Shown here: positions 26,249-35,865 of the stretch, piece after piece | Layout of the letters: each line of letters begins with the position of its first letter | Position numbering within the stretch: the stretch's first letter is position 1 | Assembly: GCA_030427485.1 (NCBI GenBank) | Contig: JAUICG010000021.1 | Span: 34,065-98,064 of the forward strand | Reading direction: 5' to 3' | Length of the DNA stretch: 64,000 nucleotides | Source: Gammaproteobacteria bacterium | GTDB lineage: Bacteria > Pseudomonadota > Gammaproteobacteria > Pseudomonadales > Halieaceae | Made by a program: the position numbers and the translations under genes | Notes under the pieces: generated by a model | Told to the model about the DNA's origin: nothing | The model's input: only the letters and a program-made list of their open reading frames with translations | The model's database searches: none

Positions 26249-27397
26249 CTATAGTTCTTTCTGGTAGATGCGGTAGCGTTTATACGCCACGCCGCCTATG
26301 GTTTCAATGATATTGCGCATGCCGTCGTTGTCCTCCAGTATCCAGCCCATCTCCACGTCCCGCACGCCCCGCGCATGCAGTGCCTTGCGCACAGCGTCAA
26401 TTACCATGAAGGCCAGGGTGGGGCCCAGCCGTGAATGCTGAAAACCCTGCCTGACCCCCATCAACGGCACACGCGCCGTTTTCGGGTGGCGCACCTTCAG
26501 CCGCCACAGGAGCTTCGCCCAGCCGAACGGTAACAGGCGGCCATTGAGATCGCGCGCTGCCTCGTTGAGGTTGGGCAACGCCACGATGAAGGCGACCGGC
26601 TCGCCGTCGTACTCCGCGATCTGGATATACTCATCGGGCATCAGTTTGCTCAGCGTGGACACGGTCTCGGCCCAGTCGGCCCGCGCCAGCGGCACGAAAC
26701 CCCAGTTGTTCTGCCAGGCGTCGTTGAAGATCTCCAGCATGATGTCGGCGTCCTCCAGCAGTTTCTGGCGCCGCAGGGGGCGCACCACCACGCGCTCCGA
26801 GACCCGCTGCGCCAGCCGCGCCATCACCCGCGGCGCCTCGAAGTCCGGGCGCACATGGTAGGCCAGCAGGTCTTTTGCGCCGGTGTAGCCCTGTGCTTCA
26901 ACGGACGGGCCATACCAGGGACGAGCGTGTCCCATGAGGACATAGGGCGGTGTGGAAAAGCCGTCGACCAGCAGGCCGACCTCCTCGTTTATATGCAAAT
27001 TGAATGGCCCGCGCACCTGCTTCATACCCTCACCGCGCAACCAGTCTTCCGCCGCGCCAAAAAGCGCCGCGAAAACGGCGGGATCGTCTTCCGCTTCCAG
27101 CATGCCGAAATAGCCGGCATCGTCGCCGTGCTGCTGCAGGTGCATCGCATCGATCTGGGCGGTGATGCGCCCCACCGGCGCACCGTTCCTGTAGGCCACC
27201 CACGCGCGCAACCGGGCGTGTTCGAAAAAATGGTTCTTCGCGGACATTTGCTCGCGCTTCATGAAGCCGAGCGGGGCTATCCAGGCCGGGTCTGCGGCGT
27301 AAATACGGTGCGGCAGCGCGAGGAACTGCCGCATGCGGACAGCTTCGGTGACGACCTCTACCGAAACTGGCGCGTTGTTATTGGTATCAGCTGTCAT
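26249..27397 (-). CDS. GNAT-fold N-acetyltransferase-like protein
   Basis: A 382-aa protein. ATG 27397 is chosen because conserved-looking sequence (VSVEVVTEAVRMRQFLALPH) begins soon after; the frame stays open to 27709 but the extra 104 residues look non-coding and run into the divergent promoter region. FNLHINEEVGLLVDGF and PLMGVRQGFQHSRLGPTLAF are the clearest blocks, the latter resembling the acetyl-CoA-binding loop region of GNAT proteins. It belongs to a family of about 380 aa often seen beside lipid or sphingolipid-like genes. The substrate is unknown. It forms a two-gene operon with the nucleotidyltransferase and is divergent from the GT4 gene at 27682. Confidence 0.75.
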   Translation of the reverse strand: MTADTNNNAPVSVEVVTEAVRMRQFLALPHRIYAADPAWIAPLGFMKREQMSAKNHFFEHARLRAWVAYRNGAPVGRITAQIDAMHLQQHGDDAGYFGMLEAEDDPAVFAALFGAAEDWLRGEGMKQVRGPFNLHINEEVGLLVDGFSTPPYVLMGHARPWYGPSVEAQGYTGAKDLLAYHVRPDFEAPRVMARLAQRVSERVVVRPLRRQKLLEDADIMLEIFNDAWQNNWGFVPLARADWAETVSTLSKLMPDEYIQIAEYDGEPVAFIVALPNLNEAARDLNGRLLPFGWAKLLWRLKVRHPKTARVPLMGVRQGFQHSRLGPTLAFMVIDAVRKALHARGVRDVEMGWILEDNDGMRNIIETIGGVAYKRYRIYQKEL

Positions 27398-27681
27398 GCC
27401 TGTGCGCTGTATCCGCGTAAAGGACGGCAAGTATACCGTTGAATTAACGCCCTGAAAAATCTGTGCCGGGCACACATTGTCAGCCGGGGCCAATGGTGGC
27501 TCAATGTCATCGGTGTATACTACCCGCTTGCTCGCTTCGACCAACGACGCCGTTTTGCGCACCTCCGGAGTTTTCGGAGCGTGAATCTGCGTCATGTTCG
27601 AAACTGCCCCGCACAGTTTCTCGCCGGTAGACCGATGTACAGCGTCGCTCGTGGATGCCCGGCAAATCAGGGACAGAAGGA

Positions 27682-28935
27682 ATGAACGACAAATCATCCG
27701 CAGGGGCACCCGCCGCCAGAATCGCGGTCTTGCTGCCCTCCCTGGAGGGGGGTGGCGCGGAGCGCTCGATGCTGAACCTGGTTAGAGGGTTTATGGCCGA
27801 GGGCCGCGCGGTGGATCTGGTAGTCTGCCAGGCAAAAGGGGCTTATCTCGCGGAAATACCGGTCGGAGCCAATCTCATCGAACTGGAGGCCGTCAGCGGC
27901 TTGCGGGCACGCTGGAGCGCACTGCCGGGGAATCTCCGGCACGTTTTCGCTCTCCTGCGCCCGGTCCTGCTGGCGAAGAAAGTGGCCCCGGAGATCGCCC
28001 GGATTCCATCACTGCGGCAGTACCTGATAGACCGCAAGCCCGATGTGATATTGTCGGCCATTACGTACGCCAACCTCGTCGGCATATGGGCGAAACAGCG
28101 GGTCGACCCCAGGATTCCGATTGTGATCAGCGAGCGCATTGCGCTGGCCACCTACTGCGCGGACCCTTCCAACTTCCGCAAATGGAAATGGCGCTACCTG
28201 CCCGACCTGGTAAACCGTGTATACCGTGGCGCCGACGCCGTGGTCGCAGTATCGCGCGCAGCCGCCGATGAACTGGTCGCCCGAATTGGCGTGGACGCAG
28301 AGGCAGTGACGACCATCCACAACCCGGTTGTCGACGACGTGCTGCACTGGAGCGCTGAACAGCCCTTGAAGCATCCCTGGTTTGTACCCGGCAGCGCGCC
28401 CGTCATCCTGGCGGCGGGCAGGATGACGGAGCAGAAAGATTTCCCAACCTTGCTACGCGCGTTCGCCCTCGTACGCGCACAACGACCTGCGCGCCTGGTT
28501 ATTCTCGGCGAGGGGCGGCTGCAACCGGACTTGCTGCGCCTGGCGGATGATCTGGGCATCGGCGAAGACGTGGATATGCCCGGGTTCGTGGAAAATCCGT
28601 TCCAGTTCATGTCCCGCGCGTCGCTGCTCGTACTGTCTTCCCTGTACGAGGGTCTGCCGGGCGTTCTCATCCAGGCGCTGGCCTGCGGCTGCGCGGTGGT
28701 CAGCACCGATTGTCCGGGCGGCTCGAGAGAAATTCTCGCGGACGGCAGATACGGCGAGCTGGTGGAAGTCGGCAACGCGTCAGCCCTGGCCAGCGCTATC
28801 CAGGCGGCGCTGGACAAGCCGATGGACAAGACGATGTTGCGGGCCCGCGCGCGGGACTTTTCGGTTGAACGCGCGGTGGGCCGCTATCTTGAATTGCTCG
28901 ATTCCGTCGTCGCACGAGCAGCAGCGCCGGACTGA
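27682..28935 (+). CDS. Glycosyltransferase family 4
   Basis: A 417-aa retaining GT-B glycosyltransferase. The start at ATG 27682 is supported by AGAAGGA upstream. The N-terminal Rossmann domain has VLLPSLEGGGAERSMLNLVR. The C-terminal nucleotide-sugar domain has ILAAGRMTEQKDFPTLLRAF and the EX7E-type LSSLYEGLPGVLIQALACGC, with the second Glu replaced by Gln in this reading. SGGSREIL-type PGGSREILADG follows. It resembles WaaG/PimA-like enzymes that transfer a hexose to lipid A core or lipid carriers. It is similar to the GT4 gene at 36959-38347 (both have GGGAER). A 600-bp gap separates it from the acyl-AMP ligase. Confidence 0.93.
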   Translation: MNDKSSAGAPAARIAVLLPSLEGGGAERSMLNLVRGFMAEGRAVDLVVCQAKGAYLAEIPVGANLIELEAVSGLRARWSALPGNLRHVFALLRPVLLAKKVAPEIARIPSLRQYLIDRKPDVILSAITYANLVGIWAKQRVDPRIPIVISERIALATYCADPSNFRKWKWRYLPDLVNRVYRGADAVVAVSRAAADELVARIGVDAEAVTTIHNPVVDDVLHWSAEQPLKHPWFVPGSAPVILAAGRMTEQKDFPTLLRAFALVRAQRPARLVILGEGRLQPDLLRLADDLGIGEDVDMPGFVENPFQFMSRASLLVLSSLYEGLPGVLIQALACGCAVVSTDCPGGSREILADGRYGELVEVGNASALASAIQAALDKPMDKTMLRARARDFSVERAVGRYLELLDSVVARAAAPD

Positions 28936-29551
28936 AGGACGGCTGTACGCTGATGTTTCGGGCCCGATGGTAAGCGCGGTAAGTCAGACGCCGTATACGG
29001 GCGGCTTCCGGACCGATAAACATGGCTTATACGCACCATTGAGGGGGTGGATAACGTTGGCAAAAATTGCCTTCTTGACAAATCCCGGAATCAGCTACCG
29101 GGTAAACACCGCACTCGGACACAGATGAAAGAATAAAATTTTATTTATATTTATCAGTTATTTATGGGCTTCATTGAAAGTAAACAAGTCGCTCCTGCTC
29201 GCGGGCGCATGCATCGGCGTAGCACAGCAGGAGAGCGATGGGAGTGTTTTAGGCCGCGTAACGCATGCCCTTTCTTTGGCATAGTTCACGCCTGCCCTTG
29301 GTATTATTTCCTATAAGCCACAAAGCCCAAAATGCTAGGATTACGCCTCATCAGATAACCCTGTTTCCAGGATCTGAACAAAGGGCTTCCCCATGTACAA
29401 GTACTTGTGCAGATGACTTACAAGCGGCCCACAGACTCACAGGGGATTTATAGAAATGCGTGTCATGCCTCTGCTCTGAAGAGGTGAGCAACACCTGTGC
29501 TCTGGAAACTGGTACACCGGCGGAGAGATCGTCGAAAACGAGGAATCTACA
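28936..29551. other. 616-bp non-coding gap, partly AT-rich
   Basis: No convincing gene is seen on either strand. It contains an AT-rich tract at 29132-29166, a bulged inverted repeat (TCCTGCT at 29193-29199 with AGCAGGA at 29226-29232, flanked by TCGC and GCGA) and a perfect 12-bp palindrome ACAAGTACTTGT at 29397-29408, about 145 bp upstream of the acyl-AMP ligase. These could form the promoter/operator region of the lipid-glycan operon. Confidence 0.5.
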
Positions 29552-31330
29552 TTGCCAAATTCTAACGTAAATACCACGCCGACCCATCACGGACTAGCCT
29601 TTCGGCCCGCCGACTTTGCCACGCTGACCGAAGCGCTCGATTATGCAGCCCTGGGCGAGACCGGCTCCAACTTCTACACCGGCCGCGGCGCGATCTACGC
29701 CAGCATTTCGTACGCGGAATTGCGAACGGAAGCACTTAAGCTTGCTCGCAAATTGCTGGCGCTCGGCCTTGAGAAGGGCGACCGCGTTGCGCTCGTCGCC
29801 GAAACCAATCCGGACTTCATTCGTTTTTTCTATGCCTGCCAGTACGCGGGCCTGATACCCGTTGCCCTGCCCGCGTCGGTCAAGGTCGGCGCGCACTGCG
29901 CGTACGTCGCCCAGTTGCACCTGCTGCTCGAAGCCAGCGATGCCGCTATCGGTGTGGCCTCGGAGGGATACCTGTCTTTCCTGCAGGAAGCCAGCGAGGG
30001 CCTCAAACTGCGTATGGTGGACACTCCTGAAGCCTTTTACGCACTTTCCGCTTCAGCAGAGGAATTACCGGTTGTCGACCCGGACGATATCTCCTACATC
30101 CAGTACACCTCGGGCAGTACCCGATTCCCGCGGGGTGTGGTGATCAAGCACCATACGGCAATGGCCAACCTGCAGGGTATCATCACGCACGGTCTGCAGA
30201 TGAACGCGGAGGACCGCATGATGTCCTGGCTGCCGTTTTACCACGATATGGGGCTGGTCGGCTTCGTGCTGGTGCCGATGGCGGCACAGGTATCCATTGA
30301 TTATCTGGACACCCGCGAGTTCGCGATGCGGCCGCGGCAGTGGCTGACCCTGATGACGCAGACACGTGCAACCATCTCCTTCGCTCCCTCCTTCGGCTAC
30401 GACCTGTGCGCGCGCCGGGTAAGGCCCAATGACATCGAAACATACGACCTCAGCAACTGGCGGGTCGCCGGCATCGGCGCCGAGATGATCCGTCCGCAGA
30501 CGCTGGAATACTTTGCCGAAATGATGGGCCCCGCCGGTTTTGACCGCCGCGCCTTCCTGGCCTGCTACGGCATGGCGGAATGTACGCTGGGCATCAGTTT
30601 CTCACCGCTGTGGACGGGCTTTACAACGCATTACATCGACAGCGACCACCTCTCCGATCATCACGAAGCGGTATTGATGGACGAAACCGATACCCAGGGA
30701 CGCGGCCGGCATTTTGTCAACTGCGGTATCCCGATGCCGAATTTTGAAGTCGAAATCCGCGACGACAACCGGGTTCTGGATGACTGGCAAAGCGGTGTCA
30801 TCTACCTGCGCGGTCCCAGTGTGATGTCCGGTTACTTCAACCAGCCCGAGGAAACCAGCCACGCGCTGAGCGAAGACGGCTGGCTGAATACCGGTGACAT
30901 CGGTTACCTGGTGGATGGCGTACTCACCATCACCGGCCGCAAAAAAGACCTGATTATCATTCACGGCCGCAACATCTGGCCGCAGGATCTCGAGCATGTC
31001 GCTGAAACACAGCCCGAGGTGCGCGCTGGCGATGCGGTGGCGTTCTCCGCACCCAACAGTGATGGCGAGGAACTGTGCGTACTGATGGTCCAGTGTCGCG
31101 AGACTGACCACGTCAAACGCAACAACCTCGTGCGTCGCCTGACTGCGCTGGTGCGTATGGAAATGAGCCTGGACTGCTATGTGGAACTGGTGCCCATTCA
31201 CTCGCTGCCACGTACCTCTTCCGGCAAGCTGTCGCGTGCCAAGGCGCGGCTCGACTTTATCAACAGCAATGACCTGGACAGGCTCGACGCGGCTGCTGAA
31301 GAAGTGCGTTTGAGGGTGGCTTCAGCCTGA
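29552..31330 (+). CDS. Fatty acyl-AMP ligase (FAAL / FadD32-like)
   Basis: A 592-aa adenylate-forming enzyme that activates a fatty acid as acyl-AMP, usually for transfer to an acyl carrier protein. Motifs are the P-loop YIQYTSGSTRFPRGVV (about residues 184-199), SWLPFYHDMGLVGF typical of FAALs, ACYGMAECTLGISF, DGWLNTGDIGYLVDG and the C-terminal catalytic Lys in RTSSGKLSRAK. The start is TTG 29552 with GAGGA upstream; no ATG or GTG occurs in frame near the N-terminus. It heads a closely packed operon (epimerase, two acyltransferases, hydroxylase, GT2, ligase-like protein). No acyl carrier protein gene is visible nearby, so the acceptor must be encoded elsewhere or be unusual. Confidence 0.92.
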   Translation: MPNSNVNTTPTHHGLAFRPADFATLTEALDYAALGETGSNFYTGRGAIYASISYAELRTEALKLARKLLALGLEKGDRVALVAETNPDFIRFFYACQYAGLIPVALPASVKVGAHCAYVAQLHLLLEASDAAIGVASEGYLSFLQEASEGLKLRMVDTPEAFYALSASAEELPVVDPDDISYIQYTSGSTRFPRGVVIKHHTAMANLQGIITHGLQMNAEDRMMSWLPFYHDMGLVGFVLVPMAAQVSIDYLDTREFAMRPRQWLTLMTQTRATISFAPSFGYDLCARRVRPNDIETYDLSNWRVAGIGAEMIRPQTLEYFAEMMGPAGFDRRAFLACYGMAECTLGISFSPLWTGFTTHYIDSDHLSDHHEAVLMDETDTQGRGRHFVNCGIPMPNFEVEIRDDNRVLDDWQSGVIYLRGPSVMSGYFNQPEETSHALSEDGWLNTGDIGYLVDGVLTITGRKKDLIIIHGRNIWPQDLEHVAETQPEVRAGDAVAFSAPNSDGEELCVLMVQCRETDHVKRNNLVRRLTALVRMEMSLDCYVELVPIHSLPRTSSGKLSRAKARLDFINSNDLDRLDAAAEEVRLRVASA

Positions 31331-32265
31331 TTGGCGAAGGCAGCCTCATCGCCGTTACCGGCGCCACCGGTTTTATCGGTTCCACCCTGTGCCAACGGCT
31401 GCGTGATCGCGGCTGCCGGGTGCGGGCCCTGGCGAGGAACCTGCCCCGCGCCACCCACCTTGCCGAGCTCGGCGTCAGCCTCGTAGAGGGAGACCTCGCC
31501 AACAGCGCCGCGCTGCAGCAACTGCTTGATGACTGTGACGCGGTGGTACACGGCGCAGGCGCTGTGCGGGGGAATTCCCAAGCGGACTTCGATCGCGTAA
31601 ACGTCGCCGGTACGGCCGCAGTGCTGCAGGCTATCCGCGCGCAACCCCGGCGTCCACGACTCATCATGCTCTCGTCGATTGTCGCGCGCGAGCCGCAGTT
31701 GTCCTGGTACTCCCACAGCAAATGGGAGGGCGAGCAACTGCTCGAACAGTTTGCGGATATCGAGCGCACCGTCATTCGCCCGCCCGCGGTATACGGCCCC
31801 GGCGACAAGGAGATGCTGCCCATTTTCCAGCTGATGCGCCGGGGCATCGCCGTGGTGCCGGGTTCACCCGAAGTGCGCCTGTCGCTGATTCATGTATCTG
31901 ACCTGGTGGAGGCCATCATTGCGTGCCTGCAACACGAGACGACGATCGGACAAACCCTGAGCCTGAGTGACGGCAGGGCCAACGGCTACAACTGGTATGA
32001 AATGACCGGGATTGCCGCGCAGCACTGGCAGCGCCGGATTCGCCTGCTGCGTGTGCCGCGCTGGCTGCTGGACAGCATTGCCGCGCTCAACAGCAAAGTG
32101 GCGGGCATCACCGGCGCTGCGCCCATGCTGACACCACCCAAGTTGCGCGAACTGCGCCACGACGACTGGGTCGCCGACAACGGCGCCATCACTGCGGCCA
32201 CCGGCTGGGTGCCCGCCATAGGACTGCGCGAAGGACTGCAACAGCTCAAATTACCACCACTTTGA
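31327..32265 (+). CDS. NAD-dependent epimerase/dehydratase (extended SDR)
   Basis: An SDR protein of about 312 residues. The NAD motif VTGATGFIGSTL lies upstream of the first GTG (31420), so the real start must be earlier. The frame is closed by a stop at 31297, and between that stop and the motif there is no ATG, GTG or TTG. CTG 31327, overlapping the previous stop, and ATT 31330 are the candidates, with AGGGTGG at 31313-31319. The catalytic set is SSI, YSHSK (Y-x3-K) and RPPAVYGPGD. The C-terminal domain resembles sugar-nucleotide or lipid-linked-sugar epimerases. Non-canonical initiation or an assembly error must be considered. Confidence 0.85.
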   Translation: MIGEGSLIAVTGATGFIGSTLCQRLRDRGCRVRALARNLPRATHLAELGVSLVEGDLANSAALQQLLDDCDAVVHGAGAVRGNSQADFDRVNVAGTAAVLQAIRAQPRRPRLIMLSSIVAREPQLSWYSHSKWEGEQLLEQFADIERTVIRPPAVYGPGDKEMLPIFQLMRRGIAVVPGSPEVRLSLIHVSDLVEAIIACLQHETTIGQTLSLSDGRANGYNWYEMTGIAAQHWQRRIRLLRVPRWLLDSIAALNSKVAGITGAAPMLTPPKLRELRHDDWVADNGAITAATGWVPAIGLREGLQQLKLPPL

Positions 32266-32342
32266 CCGCGAATAACGCGGCGATAGTGCGATATACTCCG
32301 CCACCATACTCTATAAATCGCAGATTCCAGGTAACACCACCC

Positions 32343-33329
32343 GTGGCAGAATTTATTGTCGGCAATCCACTACGCAAATGGGCACGCAACCATCGCCTGC
32401 TCCGCGGTGCGTTGTGGCGACTGGATTTTGTGCTGGTATGGCTGATTACCAGACTGGCGCGCCTGCTGCCCATCGACACCGCCTCGCGGTTCGGTGATAA
32501 ACTCGGCCGCTGGATAGGCCCGAAGCTGACCGCTAAAACGGCGATCTACCGCAACAACCTGGCCATTGCATTTCCCGAGTTGAGCAACGAAGAGCTTGAT
32601 GCGCTGGTGGTCCGCGCCTGGGGGAGCTCGGGGCGGGTGATGGCGGAATACCCGCACCTGGCTACGATTCTCGCCGAGGACCATCGCCTGCAGATCGAGA
32701 TTCGCGAGCCCATAGCGACCTATACGAACCCCTCACGGCCGTGCGTCATCGTGACGGCGCACCAGAGCAACTGGGAAGTCGTATGCTCGGCGATGGCGAA
32801 ACTGAATATCCCCAACGCCAGCCTGTACTCACCGCCAACCAACCCCCTGCTGGATCGCATGCTGCTGGATTCGCGCCGCGCCCTGAACTGCGAACTCCTG
32901 CCGGCGGAGAACAGCGCCCGCCTGCTGATGCGCGCGCTGAAGCAGGGACGGACAGTGGCCATGGTGATGGACCGGCGGGTGGATGAAGGCAAACCCGTGG
33001 CGTTTTTCGGGCACGACAAGTCATCGACCATCATGCCGGCCAAACTCGCCCTGAAATTCAACTGTGAACTGGTGCCCGTGCAGGTTGAGCGACTCAAAGA
33101 CGCTCACTACCGGGTGACCTTTCACGCTCCCGTACATCCCCGCGATGCCAATGCGGATGAGACCGCACAAGCCATCGACATGATCCAGCAGGTTCACCAC
33201 GAGTTCGAGAACTGGATTCGCCAGCAACCGGAAGACTGGTTCTGCTCGAAGCGCCTGTGGTCCAAGGACAAACCCGCTAACACTGAGGAGGGCGGCCGTG
33301 ACGCCGACACCAATTCCTATGCAGCCTGA
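32343..33329 (+). CDS. Lysophospholipid acyltransferase family protein 1 (LpxL/HtrB-like)
   Basis: An inner-membrane acyltransferase of about 328 aa. A TTG at 32262 overlapping the epimerase stop would add 27 low-complexity residues; GTG 32343 with AGGT upstream is preferred, but this is uncertain. One membrane helix (FVLVWLITRLARLL) is followed by the catalytic HX4E motif in TAHQSNWEVV. MVMDRRVDEGKPVAFFG and the late FENWIRQQPEDWFCSKRLW match the LpxL/LpxM family (PEQWLW-type motif). Likely role is secondary acylation of a glycolipid. It overlaps the fatty-acid hydroxylase gene by 32 bp. Confidence 0.88.
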   Translation: MAEFIVGNPLRKWARNHRLLRGALWRLDFVLVWLITRLARLLPIDTASRFGDKLGRWIGPKLTAKTAIYRNNLAIAFPELSNEELDALVVRAWGSSGRVMAEYPHLATILAEDHRLQIEIREPIATYTNPSRPCVIVTAHQSNWEVVCSAMAKLNIPNASLYSPPTNPLLDRMLLDSRRALNCELLPAENSARLLMRALKQGRTVAMVMDRRVDEGKPVAFFGHDKSSTIMPAKLALKFNCELVPVQVERLKDAHYRVTFHAPVHPRDANADETAQAIDMIQQVHHEFENWIRQQPEDWFCSKRLWSKDKPANTEEGGRDADTNSYAA

Positions 33330-33930
33330 GAATCAGCACCAATCCATCCGCCTGTTCGAGAACGATTTCCTGGAACGCCTGTCCCACGTTCACCCGATTA
33401 CGCCGCTGCTGATGTGGGGGCCTATCGCCGGCTGGCTGATCTGGCGCAGCTTCAGCGTGTACCAGCTTCCCCTGTTTCCTGTACTGGCCATCGGTGTGGC
33501 AGGTGTCGCCACCTGGTCGCTCACCGAGTACTGCCTGCACCGCTACCTGTTCCACTTTCCCGCCAGGAGCAAGCTCGGCAAGTGGCTGGTGTTCCTCTTT
33601 CACGGCAACCACCACGAGGACCCGAAGGACAAGACCCGGCTGGTAATGCCCCCGGCGGGCGCCATTCCAATCATGCTGGTGCTCTACCTGCTGTTTGGCC
33701 TGTTTATCCCGCAACCCTGGATTCAACCCTTTTGCGCGTTTTTTATCATTGGCTACCTGATATACGACTACATACATTATTCGACACATCACTTCCCGAT
33801 GCGCAACAAGGTCGCCCGTTTTCTCAAGCACTACCACCTGAAGCACCACTACTCGGGGGAAGGCGGCCGATACGGCGTCAGCTCGCCCCTGTGGGACCGT
33901 ATTTTCGGTTCCGACCCGGGCCAGGCTTGA
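33298..33930 (+). CDS. Fatty acid hydroxylase / sterol desaturase family membrane protein
   Basis: A 210-aa di-iron membrane hydroxylase with 4 predicted TM segments and the histidine boxes EYCLHRYLFH, HGNHHEDP, YIHYSTHHFP and HYHLKHHY. GTG 33298 is preceded by GAGGAGG. The closest type is the ceramide/fatty-acid 2-hydroxylase (Scs7-like) group. Its place between two LpxL-like acyltransferases suggests hydroxylation of an acyl chain carried by the same lipid product. The N-terminus lies inside the end of the upstream acyltransferase gene, which is a sign of translational coupling. Confidence 0.92.
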   Translation: MTPTPIPMQPENQHQSIRLFENDFLERLSHVHPITPLLMWGPIAGWLIWRSFSVYQLPLFPVLAIGVAGVATWSLTEYCLHRYLFHFPARSKLGKWLVFLFHGNHHEDPKDKTRLVMPPAGAIPIMLVLYLLFGLFIPQPWIQPFCAFFIIGYLIYDYIHYSTHHFPMRNKVARFLKHYHLKHHYSGEGGRYGVSSPLWDRIFGSDPGQA

Positions 33931-33940
33931 GTCCACCAGG

Positions 33941-34873
33941 GTGCCCGAGTTTTACCTGGTTCCAAAGCGCCTGGCGCGCAAGGCGCCGGCCCTGGCCGCC
34001 GCCGCCCAGCGGGTGGAAGGTGCGCTTCTTCGCTGTGTTTTCTGGCTGATGCGCAAGCTGAGCCTGGAGCAGGCCCTGCGCCTGTCCGGCTTCGCGTTCG
34101 GCTTGATTGCCTCGGTGTCAGACAAGGCCGCAAAAGCGGGGGACAATCTGGCGGTCGCCTTCCCTGACAAGTCGCGGGAGTGGCGCAAACAAACCACGCG
34201 ACAGATTTTTCGCCACCTCGGCTATTCCGCCGCCGAGTTGATCAAGCTGCCGCAGATCTGGGAAGAACGGGAGCGGCGCATCGAGTTCGTACTCGAGCCA
34301 GAGGCGCTCAAACACATGCAGAGCAAACGGCCGACCGTGTTCATGACCGCACACGTGGGCGCCTGGCAGGTCGCCGTACTGGTCACGCGACAGTTCGGAT
34401 TCGACATAAGCACCATCTATGCACCGGAATCCAACCCGGTCGTGCAGGACCTGATGCTGGGACTGCGTCGATCATTCGGGGAGCAGTTGATATCCACGGA
34501 CGCGGGACCACGCCCGTTGATCAAGGCGTTGAATGCGGGTGAGAGCATTGTCATGGCAATCGACACTCGGCCCGACACCGGGAAACTGATTCCCTTCTTC
34601 GGCGAGGACGCGCTCACCAATACCAGCGCTGTCGGCCTTGCACTGCGCACTGGCGCGGCCGTGGTCCTGGCGCGCGCCGAGCGCCTGCCCGGGGGGCATT
34701 ATCGAATCACCGTTTACGACCCCATTGTCAGCCCCATTCCCGATGCACCGGTGAAGGACCAGGCTGTCGCGATGACCGAAATCATCCACCGGTATTTCGA
34801 AGACTGGATCAGGGAGTATCCGGAACAGTGGATCTGCCTGAAACGGCGCTGGCCGAAAGCACACAAACTCTAA
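33941..34873 (+). CDS. Lysophospholipid acyltransferase family protein 2 (LpxL/HtrB-like)
   Basis: A 310-aa protein of the same family as the one at 32343-33329 but only distantly similar. The catalytic motif is TAHVGAWQVAV, where the usual HX4D/E position is Gln (H-V-G-A-W-Q); this departs from the consensus and may mean altered activity. MAIDTRPDTGKLIPFFG and WIREYPEQWICLKRRWPK keep the LpxL C-terminal signature. GTG 33941 lies 10 bp after the hydroxylase stop. It may act as second acyltransferase on the same glycolipid, or be a non-catalytic relative. Confidence 0.86.
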   Translation: MPEFYLVPKRLARKAPALAAAAQRVEGALLRCVFWLMRKLSLEQALRLSGFAFGLIASVSDKAAKAGDNLAVAFPDKSREWRKQTTRQIFRHLGYSAAELIKLPQIWEERERRIEFVLEPEALKHMQSKRPTVFMTAHVGAWQVAVLVTRQFGFDISTIYAPESNPVVQDLMLGLRRSFGEQLISTDAGPRPLIKALNAGESIVMAIDTRPDTGKLIPFFGEDALTNTSAVGLALRTGAAVVLARAERLPGGHYRITVYDPIVSPIPDAPVKDQAVAMTEIIHRYFEDWIREYPEQWICLKRRWPKAHKL

Positions 34874-34878
34874 CGATT

Positions 34879-35865
34879 ATGCAAACGGAGCATCCCATCC
34901 CTGAGCCCAGGCAAAGCTCACTAGCGGTCTGCATCTGTACGTTTATGCGCCCCGATGGCCTGCAGCGCCTGCTGGCGGGTCTCGACCTGCAAACTTTCTC
35001 GGGCGTGCGGCAGCCCCGGGTGCACATCATCGTGGTCGACAACTCGGCTACCGGCTCGGCTGCCGCGACCTGCGAAGCCCACCCATCGCGCTGGCCGCTG
35101 CAATACCTGCACGAACCGCGCCCGGGAATCTCCCATGCCCGCAACAGGGCGTTGGCCGCTGTGGCCAGCGACACCGACTTCATCGCGATGATCGACGACG
35201 ACGAGGTACCCGCGCCCGACTGGCTCGATCAATTGCTCAGCGCTCAGGCACGCAGCAACGCGGACATTGTCGTCGGCCCCGCCACCCCGATCTTTCCGCC
35301 ACAAACACCGCAGTGGATAGCGGGCAGCAGCATTTTCATGAAACCCGAAAATTGGGCCAGCCTGCGCGAGCTTGATCCCGATCCCCCGGCCGCGACCTGC
35401 AATGTACTGGTGCGCGCGGGCCTGCTCGGCCCGTCGGGCCTGTCCTTTGACCCGGCACTGGCTTTGAGTGGCGGCGAGGACAAGCTGTTGTTCCAGTCAT
35501 TGAAACTCAGCGGCTGCAGGTTCGCCTGGGCCGCCGCGGCGCGTGTCGACGAATGGATTCCGGTCGAGCGCGCCAATTTTACCTATATGTGGCGGGAGTC
35601 CTTTCGACGCGGCAGCGTGAAGTATTTCGTGAAGCGGCGACTGAAATCGCGCTCGCTGCTCGGCACCGTGCGCATCGGCCTGCGCCTGCTGCTGAAATCC
35701 CTGGTACTTATCGCTTGGTACCTGGCGCGCCTGCTGGTAAGCCTTGGCCAGAAAAGTCGCGCCTGGGTGCCCCACGCCCTCGGCGTTGCCGACAACCTGG
35801 GTACCATTGCAGGTGTGCTGCATATTCCCAACCGCCACTATCGCCCCAAGGATGCTGCGTGCTGA
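34879..35865 (+). CDS. Glycosyltransferase family 2
   Basis: A 328-aa inverting GT-A glycosyltransferase. ATG 34879 starts 6 bp after the upstream stop; a GTG at 34828 overlapping that gene is the alternative. SLAVCICTFMRPDGLQRLLA begins the fold, IIVVDNSATG carries the nucleotide-binding Asp, and MIDDDEVPAPDWL contains the DxD metal motif. LSGGEDKLLFQSLK resembles the catalytic ED block. A hydrophobic C-terminal helix (LLLKSLVLIAWYLARLLVSL) would anchor it to the inner membrane. Its end overlaps the start of the ligase-like gene by 7 bp. Confidence 0.92.
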   Translation: MQTEHPIPEPRQSSLAVCICTFMRPDGLQRLLAGLDLQTFSGVRQPRVHIIVVDNSATGSAAATCEAHPSRWPLQYLHEPRPGISHARNRALAAVASDTDFIAMIDDDEVPAPDWLDQLLSAQARSNADIVVGPATPIFPPQTPQWIAGSSIFMKPENWASLRELDPDPPAATCNVLVRAGLLGPSGLSFDPALALSGGEDKLLFQSLKLSGCRFAWAAAARVDEWIPVERANFTYMWRESFRRGSVKYFVKRRLKSRSLLGTVRIGLRLLLKSLVLIAWYLARLLVSLGQKSRAWVPHALGVADNLGTIAGVLHIPNRHYRPKDAAC

